The notes below the pieces were generated by a model. That model did no database searches, was not told where the DNA came from, and saw nothing but the letters and a program-made list of their open reading frames with translations. From the NCBI GenBank assembly GCA_003164305.1, contig PLSZ01000267.1, positions 11,593-17,241 of the forward strand: 5,649 nt of DNA, written 5' to 3'. Of the stretch, positions 1 through 5,249 are shown piece after piece. This DNA comes from Acetobacteraceae bacterium (GTDB lineage: Bacteria; Pseudomonadota; Alphaproteobacteria; Acetobacterales; Acetobacteraceae). Position 1 is the first letter of the stretch; each line of letters opens with the position of its first letter. The translations under genes and the position numbers were made by a program.

Positions 1-588
1 CGCGTGTCCGATTGGGCCGCGCGCCATACCGCGTTGCTGGACGACGCGCCCCAGGCGCAAACCCGGTTGATGGGTGGCTTGCTGTACCATCCGGACGGTT
101 CGCTCTCGCAGGGTGGGTATTATTTTGAGCAGGAGTCATCGCTGCTGACCCGAGCGCAGGATATTCCGCAAAGGGTGATCACGACCCGGTTGAAATCGGT
201 GACCGATATCGCTCCATTGGGCGCGCCGCCGCCGGCGCATGCGGTCACTGGGGTTCCCGCCGCCTTCCTGTCGGTCGATCGCGCATGGTTCGAGACATTG
301 GGCGGCTTCATCCGGCAATATGTCCGCGCCGCGCATGAGGACATCGATCTTTGCCTGCGCAGTCTGCGGCGCGGCGTGCCCGCCTGGGTTCACCCTTTGC
401 CGTTCTGGCATTTCGAGCGGAAGGCACCATCGCGACCGGAGCCGTCGAAGGGTGGCGCGATCCTCAACCACTGGCTGCTGCACCGGCAATGGGACGCGAT
501 GATCGTTCCGGATTTGCTCGGATCGGCGCCGCCGCTGCTGAACCCCGCCCCCTTGCCCGCGCCTTTGCACGCCGCGGCGGGGTCCTGA
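1..588 (+). CDS. Family 2 glycosyltransferase, C-terminal part (5' end outside window)
   Basis: The frame is open from the first base, so the true start and the N-terminal nucleotide-binding half of the GT-A fold lie to the left; the GTG at base 4 is not a credible start. The visible 195 codons hold a GGLLYHPDGSLSQGG segment, which matches the 'G..L.y.DG..Q..G' stretch of many rhamnosyltransferase-like family 2 enzymes. They also hold a VTGVPAAFLSVDRAWFETLG segment and then HEDIDLCLR (from base 334), the usual acidic ED motif that supplies the catalytic base. A later FWHFERK supplies the typical closing histidine. The last 25 residues are proline/alanine-rich with no recognised domain. The product probably transfers a sugar from a nucleotide donor to a glycan or lipid-linked acceptor at the inner face of the membrane. 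Its stop lies 4 bases before the next glycosyltransferase, suggesting one transcript. Donor and acceptor cannot be read from the sequence. Confidence 0.85.
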   Translation, partial: RVSDWAARHTALLDDAPQAQTRLMGGLLYHPDGSLSQGGYYFEQESSLLTRAQDIPQRVITTRLKSVTDIAPLGAPPPAHAVTGVPAAFLSVDRAWFETLGGFIRQYVRAAHEDIDLCLRSLRRGVPAWVHPLPFWHFERKAPSRPEPSKGGAILNHWLLHRQWDAMIVPDLLGSAPPLLNPAPLPAPLHAAAGS

Positions 589-592
589 CAGC

Positions 593-1873
593 ATGATGAA
601 AGTTCTGTTGATCAGTCTGGGTCATCCGGAACTGGTGCTCGGCGGGTCGCCGGTGGTGTGCCAGGAGTTGTTCGACGAACTGCGGGATCGCGCGGGCATT
701 GAATGCGCCATGCTCGCCGCGGTCGATCGGGAGGCCGGCGATGTGCACCAGCCGAAAGCCGGCATCACCGGGTTCGATGGCCGCGAGGGACAATATCTGC
801 TGCATCAGACGGATTACGACGGATGGTTGTATCGTAACAACGAACCGCTGGTGGTGGAGTCGTTCATCGCGCTGCTGCGGGCGCTGCGACCGGATGTCGT
901 GCATTTCCATCACTTCCTGTCCGTTGGCCTGGATCTGATCGGCACCGTTCGGCGGATCCTGCCATCCTGCCGCATCCTGCTGACGTTTCACGAGTTCGCC
1001 GCGATCTGCGCCGCCGATGGTCACATGGTCCGGCGTACCGACCGGTCGTTGTGCGACCACGCCAGTCCGGTACGCTGTCATCAATGCGTGCCGGAACGTT
1101 CGGTGGACGATTTCATAATTCGCGAGCTTTGGCTGAAGCTTCATTTACGCGACGTGGATCATTTCACCTGCCCCAGCCGTTTCATGATCGAACACTATGT
1201 GACGTGGGGCATCGATCGCGAGCGCATCAGCCATGTCAGTAACGGTCAGCGTTCCCGCGTGACGCGGCCATTGCTCGCCTCGCCACCTGGACCGCGCAAT
1301 CGTTTCGGCTTCTTCGGCCTGCTGCACGACGATAAGGGCGTTTGGCTGTTGTTGCGCGCGGTGAGCCTGCTGCGGCAGGCGGGGTTCACCGATTGCCACC
1401 TGGATATCAATGGCGGCGGCATTCAGCACGCCTCCCCCGCGGTGCGCGAGGAAATCGAAGCGTTCCAGAAAGCGGAAGAAGCATTGCCCCCGGCCGAGCG
1501 GCTGGTGTCGTTCAATGGCGCTTACAGTCTGGATCAAATTCAGTCGCGCATGGCCCGGGTGGACTGGACCATCGTGCCATCGGTCTGGTGGGAGATCTTC
1601 GGTCTGGTCATTTCGGAAGCGTGGATGTTCGGCCGGCCGGTGATCTGCTCGAATGTCGGTGGGATGGCAGAACGAGTTACCAATGAGGTCGATGGGTTGC
1701 ATTTCGAGATGGGCGACGCGACGTCCCTCGCGGCGACCATCCGGCGCGCTTGCACCGAGGACGGTTTGTGGGAACTGCTGCACGCGGCGGTGCCGGAACC
1801 TCCGACTCGCGCGGCGATGGCGGATGGCTATCTGGCGCTGTACGAGAGTGAACTCGTCACAGAACCTTCATGA
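593..1873 (+). CDS. Family 4 (GT-B fold) glycosyltransferase
   Basis: This is a complete protein of 426 residues, normal for the family. It opens with a Rossmann strand (MMKVLLISLG) and a glycine loop GGSPVV at residues 17-22. VVHFHHFLSVGLDL at 102-115 and TFHEF at 131-135 belong to the N-terminal acceptor domain. The C-terminal donor domain has FGFFGLLHDDKGVWLLLRA (238-256), then PSVWWEIFGLVISEAW (329-344). In the latter, E334 and E342 form the E-x7-E signature of retaining family 4 enzymes, followed by GRPVICSNVGGMAE. Four cysteines (139, 154, 162, 165) sit just after the TFHEF motif, suggesting a small metal-binding insert. ATGATG offers starts at 593 and 596; the second gives the usual MKVLLIS opening, and no strong ribosome site separates them. 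The gene follows the family 2 gene by 4 bases and ends overlapping the oppositely oriented fkbM gene. It likely acts in the cytosol or at the membrane surface in polysaccharide or glycoprotein assembly; the sugar is unknown. Confidence 0.92.
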   Translation: MMKVLLISLGHPELVLGGSPVVCQELFDELRDRAGIECAMLAAVDREAGDVHQPKAGITGFDGREGQYLLHQTDYDGWLYRNNEPLVVESFIALLRALRPDVVHFHHFLSVGLDLIGTVRRILPSCRILLTFHEFAAICAADGHMVRRTDRSLCDHASPVRCHQCVPERSVDDFIIRELWLKLHLRDVDHFTCPSRFMIEHYVTWGIDRERISHVSNGQRSRVTRPLLASPPGPRNRFGFFGLLHDDKGVWLLLRAVSLLRQAGFTDCHLDINGGGIQHASPAVREEIEAFQKAEEALPPAERLVSFNGAYSLDQIQSRMARVDWTIVPSVWWEIFGLVISEAWMFGRPVICSNVGGMAERVTNEVDGLHFEMGDATSLAATIRRACTEDGLWELLHAAVPEPPTRAAMADGYLALYESELVTEPS

Positions 1874-2555
1874 TACGATCCATGCGAATCGCCTGATGGT
1901 CGCTTGAGAACAGATAGGTCGGCGTCGCGGCGAAACGGCCGCGTGGCGAATAGCCAAAGCTCATCAGCGCATCGGCGATCGGCCAGAACGCGGCCCGGGT
2001 TCCGGCTTCCACCATGATGTCCGGATGCCATTCCTGGATCAGCGCCTCGGCTCCGCGCAGGACCGGCAATTCGCTGCCTTCGACATCGACTTTCAGCAGA
2101 CCGATCGGCCCAGGAATGTCGAAGCTGTCAAGGTTGCGGACGATAACGTCGCCGGTGCCGAAGGTGACGTGCGAGGTGCCGAAATTCTCTGGTGGACCGG
2201 CTTGTAGTGCCCCAGTTCCAATCGTCTCCCCGATCGCGCAGTTGGTGGCGACGATCTGACCTTCCATGGCGTTGGCCCCGATATTCATTTCCAATAGTTC
2301 GTAATTAGCCCGGTATGGTTCAAAGGCATAAACCGGCGCGTTAAGAATGGCGCCAAAGAACATGGCATGATTGCCGATATTGGCGCCGACATCGATGATC
2401 GCGGTGCCGGGCAGATAAACCTCCCGGCATTTCATCAGCACATCGAGTTCGTAAAACGTCCGGTTGTTCCGGATCACCTTGGCGAGGTGATCCGGATCGG
2501 GGTGCGTCCAAAGCTCGATGCGATGCCCGAGGCACTCGAAGACGTTTTTCTGCAT
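1857..2555 (-). CDS. FkbM family SAM-dependent methyltransferase
   Basis: This is a complete 232-residue protein. IIDVGANIGNHAMFFGA at residues 53-69 is the SAM-binding glycine motif I (D55-x-GANxG). YAFEPYRANYELLEMN at 76-91 carries the acidic residue E79 expected to bind the ribose of SAM. LLKVDVEGSELPVLRGA at 153-169 is the K-x-DVEG-x-E hallmark of the FkbM/Methyltransf_21 family. Family members O-methylate sugars and other hydroxyls in polyketides, lipids and surface glycans, which fits the two convergent glycosyltransferase genes. The ATG at 2555 is chosen because no alternative in-frame start lies close upstream and the protein begins normally there, but no good Shine-Dalgarno sequence precedes it. 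The stop lies inside the last codons of the family 4 glycosyltransferase (17-bp tail-to-tail overlap). It starts 34 bases after the HbpS-like gene on the same strand and may be read through from it. The middle of the gene is unusually AT-rich for this window. The methyl acceptor is unknown. Confidence 0.9.
   Translation of the reverse strand: MQKNVFECLGHRIELWTHPDPDHLAKVIRNNRTFYELDVLMKCREVYLPGTAIIDVGANIGNHAMFFGAILNAPVYAFEPYRANYELLEMNIGANAMEGQIVATNCAIGETIGTGALQAGPPENFGTSHVTFGTGDVIVRNLDSFDIPGPIGLLKVDVEGSELPVLRGAEALIQEWHPDIMVEAGTRAAFWPIADALMSFGYSPRGRFAATPTYLFSSDHQAIRMDRIMKVL
2468..2496. repeat. Inverted repeat, 11-bp arms with 7-base loop, inside the 5' part of fkbM
   Basis: TCCGGATCACC at 2468-2478 is exactly the reverse complement of GGTGATCCGGA at 2486-2496, separated by TTGGCGA. 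It covers codons 20-30 of the methyltransferase (DPDHLAKVIR region). As RNA it would form a strong GC-containing hairpin near the start of the message. It has no T-tract and is not a terminator. It may be a coincidence of coding or may affect translation. Confidence 0.7.
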
Positions 2556-2562
2556 CGATGCA
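2551..2562. repeat. 12-bp perfect palindrome over the fkbM start codon
   Basis: TGCATCGATGCA is a perfect 12-bp palindrome that includes the fkbM start codon (2553-2555 on the minus strand). It could be an operator-like site or a small hairpin, but a perfect 12-mer can also occur by chance. No regulator is known for it. Confidence 0.45.
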
Positions 2563-2569
2563 ACATATG

Positions 2570-2606
2570 CCGCCGAGGTTAACGAGTGACTAACTGGGAT
2601 CGGCGG
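2570..2606. repeat. Hairpin-forming inverted repeat at the HbpS-like/fkbM junction
   Basis: CCGCCGA at 2570-2576 pairs with TCGGCGG at 2600-2606, and an inner GTTA (2578-2581) can pair with TAAC (2591-2594). The structure spans the TAG stop of the HbpS-like gene (2590-2592 on the minus strand) and most of the 34-base gap before fkbM. There is no run of T after it on the minus strand, so it is not a clear intrinsic terminator. It may be a weak attenuator or a 3'-end stabiliser for the upstream operon. Confidence 0.45.
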
Positions 2607-3018
2607 TCAGGCCGGCGGCGGCGATGCCGGCGCGCGCGGCGAGGTCGTCGTTGTCCGAACTGTCGCCGGTGACCCCGACGCAGGCGATGATTTCACCATC
2701 GACCTTGATCAGCACGCCGCCGGCGACCGGCACCATGGCGCCATCGATCGCGCCGTTCACCGCGCCGATGAAATGCGGCCGCTCCACCGCGCGCACGCCG
2801 AGGGTTTTGGAGCCGACGCCCATCGCGAGCGCGCCATACGCCTTGCCGTGCGCGATGTCGTAGCGGCGCAACGCGGTGCCGTCCTCGGCGCCATAGGCTT
2901 TCGGCACGCCGCGCGCGTCCAGCACCAGGATCGCCATCGGGCTGAACTTCTTCTCGCGCGAAAACGCCAGTCCCGCCGAAACGATCGTCTGCGCCTGAGC
3001 CAGCGTGATAGCAGCCAT
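2590..3018 (-). CDS. GlcG/HbpS-like (DUF336, haem-degrading family) small protein
   Basis: This is a 142-residue protein, normal for the GlcG/HbpS family. The family pattern is visible: an N-terminal helix TLAQAQTIVSAGLAFSREKKF (residues 5-25, split here by no break), strand MAILVLDARGVPKAYGAEDG, helix YDIAHGKAYGALAMG (53-67), MVPVAGGVLIKVDGEIIACVGVTG (95-118, equal to the usual 'P..GG.PI..dG..iGa.GvsG'), and DNDDLAARAGIAAA at the end. The frame stays open 77 codons further upstream, but that stretch lies inside the upstream flavoprotein gene and has an unrelated, arginine-rich composition. The ATG at 3018 has a good Shine-Dalgarno sequence and is the start. No signal peptide is present, unlike secreted Streptomyces HbpS, so the protein is expected in the cytosol. 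Family members bind haem, cobalamin-like or other small ligands, and many occur in catabolic operons with no proven role. It starts 19 bases after the flavoprotein stop, so it is co-transcribed with it. Confidence 0.88.
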   Translation of the reverse strand: MAAITLAQAQTIVSAGLAFSREKKFSPMAILVLDARGVPKAYGAEDGTALRRYDIAHGKAYGALAMGVGSKTLGVRAVERPHFIGAVNGAIDGAMVPVAGGVLIKVDGEIIACVGVTGDSSDNDDLAARAGIAAAGLTADPS

Positions 3019-3024
3019 ATGAGT

Positions 3025-3032
3025 TCCCCTTT
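3025..3032 (-). promoter_or_regulatory. Ribosome binding site that fixes the HbpS-like start
   Basis: Read on the minus strand this is AAAGGGGA, ending 6-7 bases before the ATG at 3018. It is the clearest Shine-Dalgarno sequence in the window and supports the short form of the HbpS-like protein over the longer open frame. Confidence 0.7.
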
Positions 3033-3037
3033 GCCGA

Positions 3038-4219
3038 TTACATGAACAATCCGTCGGGATCGCCGTTGAACATGATCTTGCCGACCATTTCGAAATGCGC
3101 GTCGCGGGACTGGATTTGTTGCGAGAGCGTGTGCATATCACGGAACCGCCGCTCAAACGGCGTGCCCTTGAAGATCGCCGACACGCCCGCCGCCTTATAA
3201 ACATAATCCGCCGTTTCAATCGCGGATTTAATCGTTTGGGCGCAACCAAGCCGTACGCGGATGCGATCTGCTGTCTCGATCGGCGCGATGTCGCCGGCGG
3301 AGTCCCAGACGTCGCGCAGAATTTCTGTCAGATACGCGCGCGCCGACCCCAGAGCGGCTTCCCGATGCGCGACGTCGGATTGCACGACCGGCATATCGGC
3401 CAGACGCATCAGGCCGCGCGGGGTTTTGGCTTTCGCCAGCGCGATGAATTCGTCGAGCATGGCGCGAGCGATGCCCAGAGCGACTCCGGCGACGCCAACC
3501 GAGTAAAGACCTTGCATGGGAAAGGCATAAAGCGGACCGGGGTCGCGTCGCAGAGTGGGATCTTCGCGGGTGCCGGTGAACTCTTCCGGCACGAACACGT
3601 CATCGAGACGATAGCCCTCGGACGCGGTGCCGCGCATGCCCAGAGTGTCCCAGTCGTGAATTGGGGTGGCTTTGTGCTTCGGGAACAACAAGGTTTTTAC
3701 CGTTGGCCTACCGTATCGGTTCAAGCGCTGGGAGCCGTCCGGTTCGGTCACGTGGGTGTGCGCGCCCATCCAGGTGGCCTGGCGCGAACCGCTGGCGAAA
3801 TGCCATTGGCCGCTGATCCGGTACCCACCCGGAACGGCGGTGGCGGTGTATTGATTGGGTGGCCCCCAGGCGATCCAGCCGCGCCGGTCATCCCAGATCG
3901 CCTTGGCGGCGCTGAGCGGAATGAATGGCGCTATCAAGGCGGCGCTGTTGGCGACAAACAGATTCCAACCGACGGAGCCATCGTGACGGCTGATTTCCTC
4001 GATCGCGCGGAGGTAAATCCAGGGCTCGACTTCGTCGCCCCCGGCGGACCGCGGGAGGAACATTCTGGGCAGCCGCGCGTCGATGATTTTCGCGAGCAAC
4101 GGCCCTGGGATTTGCTGATCGCGCTCGATTTGGTCGGCGGCTTCGGCGATCAACGGACCGACCTCGCGGGCGCGGGCGACAGGGTCGAGGCCTCGAGAGG
4201 TGGCGCTGACGTGGTTCAT
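3038..4219 (-). CDS. Acyl-CoA dehydrogenase-fold flavoprotein, probable flavin-dependent (group D) monooxygenase
   Basis: This is a complete 393-residue protein, typical for the fold. Residues 1-110 are the helical N-terminal domain (AREVGPLIAEAADQIERD, then DGSVGWNLFVANSAAL at 80-95). The middle beta domain has GYRISGQWHFASGSRQATW (132-150) and DTLGMRGTASEGYRLDDVFVP (191-211), both expected around the flavin. The C-terminal helical domain ends in RFRDMHTLSQQIQSRDAHFE (358-377). That ending, with RDMHT and no YEGT-like glutamate segment, resembles the Acyl-CoA_dh_2 group (HsaA, HpaB/C2, DszC type) that uses reduced FMN or FAD and oxygen to hydroxylate, rather than a true acyl-CoA dehydrogenase. 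Such enzymes need a separate flavin reductase, and none is visible here. It lies between the ABC ATPase gene (55-base gap) and the HbpS-like gene (19-base gap), so it may act on the imported compound. The ATG at 4219 has only a weak ribosome site. Substrate unknown; classification as monooxygenase is inference. Confidence 0.85.
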   Translation of the reverse strand: MNHVSATSRGLDPVARAREVGPLIAEAADQIERDQQIPGPLLAKIIDARLPRMFLPRSAGGDEVEPWIYLRAIEEISRHDGSVGWNLFVANSAALIAPFIPLSAAKAIWDDRRGWIAWGPPNQYTATAVPGGYRISGQWHFASGSRQATWMGAHTHVTEPDGSQRLNRYGRPTVKTLLFPKHKATPIHDWDTLGMRGTASEGYRLDDVFVPEEFTGTREDPTLRRDPGPLYAFPMQGLYSVGVAGVALGIARAMLDEFIALAKAKTPRGLMRLADMPVVQSDVAHREAALGSARAYLTEILRDVWDSAGDIAPIETADRIRVRLGCAQTIKSAIETADYVYKAAGVSAIFKGTPFERRFRDMHTLSQQIQSRDAHFEMVGKIMFNGDPDGLFM

Positions 4220-4265
4220 GGGTACGGTCCGTCGTGGTCGTTGTGGGGATTACCGCCTTTCGGGG

Positions 4266-4284
4266 GGGCGTTTGTCAAACGCCC
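4266..4284. repeat. 19-bp palindrome over the DppF-like stop codon
   Basis: GGGCGTTTGTCAAACGCCC has 9-bp perfect arms around one central base, and the TGA stop of the ABC ATPase gene (4275-4277) lies inside it. On the minus-strand RNA it would form a stem of about 8 bp with a 3-base loop. It is followed by a C-run and a further GC-rich stretch instead of T residues, so it is not a standard intrinsic terminator. It sits at the head of the 55-base gap (4220-4274) before the flavoprotein gene, where I see no convincing promoter. It may tune or protect the 3' end of the transporter part of the message. Confidence 0.65.
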
Positions 4285-5249
4285 ACCCTGATGGGAAACG
4301 GCGCGGCGAAATGGCAGGCGGCGGCGTGATTGGGGCCGACGGTATCAAGCCTGGGTTGTTGGGTGCGGCAGATATCGCGAACGATCGGACAGCGCGGATG
4401 AAAATGACATCCATGCGGAACGTTCGCGGGACCAGGCACGTCGCCGCCGAGCACGATCCGCGTGCGTTTCCGCTCCGGATCCGGCACCGGGGCGGCGGAG
4501 AGCAGCGCCTGGGTGTAAGGATGATGCGGCGCGCCGAACAAAGCGGCGGTTTCCGCGACTTCCACCAGACGGCCGAGATACATGACCGCGACACGATGCG
4601 CGATGTGCCGCACCACCGCGAGGTCGTGCGAAATGAACACATACGACAGGCCGAACCGCTCCTGCAGGTCCTGCATTAAATTCACCACCTGCGCCTGGAT
4701 CGAAACGTCCAGCGCGGAGACGGGCTCGTCAGCCACGATCAGGCGAGGCCGCACCGACAACGCGCGCGCGATGGCGATCCGTTGACGCTGGCCACCGGAG
4801 AATTCGAATGGGTATCGGCGGAGGTGGATGGCGTCGAGGCCGACGAGACGCAGCAACTCGACGACGCGGTCGCGGCGGCCGGCACGCGAAAGTCGTGGTT
4901 CGTGCACATCCACGGGTTCGGCGACGATGTCCTCGACGCGGTTGCGTGGGCTGAGCGAGGCGTAGGGGTCCTGGAACACGATCTGCAGCGCGCGGCGGCA
5001 CTGGCGCAAAGCGGCGCCTCGGAGTTTCGTCAGATCGGCTCCGTCGAAACGCACTTCGCCCGAGGTTGGTTCGGTCAGCCGCAGGATCATGCGGCCGGTG
5101 GTGGATTTGCCGCAGCCTGACTCGCCGACGAGGGCGACGGTTTCGCCCGCGGCGACATCGAACGAGACGCCATCGACAGCTTTGACATGGCCGCCGGCGA
5201 CCGGGAAATGTTTCGACAGCGACCGGACGGACAGTAACGGTTCCATCAT
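4275..5249 (-). CDS. Dipeptide/oligopeptide-type ABC transporter ATP-binding protein (DppF/OppF class)
   Basis: This is a complete ATPase of 324 residues from the ATG at 5249. Walker A is GESGCGKS at 42-49, the Q-loop [11 protein letters not shown] at 92-102, the signature [15 protein letters not shown] at 150-164, Walker B LIVADEP at 170-176 followed by the D-loop SALD, and the H-loop SHDL at 207-210. The C-terminal extension has HPYTQALL (243-250) and four cysteines (281, 287, 294, 312) in the [10 protein letters not shown]...C...C pattern of the oligo_HPY domain. The frame is open 24 codons further upstream, but the ATGATG at 5249/5246 overlaps the TGA of the preceding gene and starts the normal [14 protein letters not shown] opening, so translational coupling is likely. 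The protein would sit on the inner membrane face, pairing with the DppD-like ATPase to power import by two permeases. The family also moves nickel, glutathione, sugars and other organic solutes, so the cargo is undecided; the downstream flavoprotein hints at a catabolic substrate. Confidence 0.94.
   Translation of the reverse strand: MMEPLLSVRSLSKHFPVAGGHVKAVDGVSFDVAAGETVALVGESGCGKSTTGRMILRLTEPTSGEVRFDGADLTKLRGAALRQCRRALQIVFQDPYASLSPRNRVEDIVAEPVDVHEPRLSRAGRRDRVVELLRLVGLDAIHLRRYPFEFSGGQRQRIAIARALSVRPRLIVADEPVSALDVSIQAQVVNLMQDLQERFGLSYVFISHDLAVVRHIAHRVAVMYLGRLVEVAETAALFGAPHHPYTQALLSAAPVPDPERKRTRIVLGGDVPGPANVPHGCHFHPRCPIVRDICRTQQPRLDTVGPNHAAACHFAAPFPIRVGV

Noticed and set aside
956..980. Three copies of ATCCTGC within 25 bases
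   Set aside because: They encode an ordinary leucine/isoleucine-rich helix segment (RILPSCRIL) in the glycosyltransferase; too short and too few for a repeat array.
464..1783. Two abutting open frames on the minus strand (464-1144 and 1145-1783) opposite the family 4 glycosyltransferase
   Set aside because: They are one antisense frame broken by a stop, have no recognisable motif, and overlap a gene with strong family signatures.
2570..2606. Intrinsic terminator between the HbpS-like gene and fkbM
   Set aside because: The stem has an asymmetric internal loop and no T-tract follows on the minus strand, so it is recorded only as an inverted repeat.
3019..3249. A 77-codon N-terminal extension of the HbpS-like protein
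   Set aside because: It lies inside the flavoprotein gene in another frame, is arginine- and serine-rich, and the ATG at 3018 has a good ribosome site and the normal family start.
4220..4274. Possible promoter in the gap before the flavoprotein gene
   Set aside because: No convincing -35/-10 pair is visible, and the gap is short and GC-rich; co-transcription with the ABC genes is simpler.
3095..4291. Open frame of 398 codons on the plus strand, opposite the flavoprotein gene
   Set aside because: It mirrors the real gene and shows no family motif; the minus-strand protein has clear conserved motifs throughout. Long antisense frames are common in GC-rich DNA.
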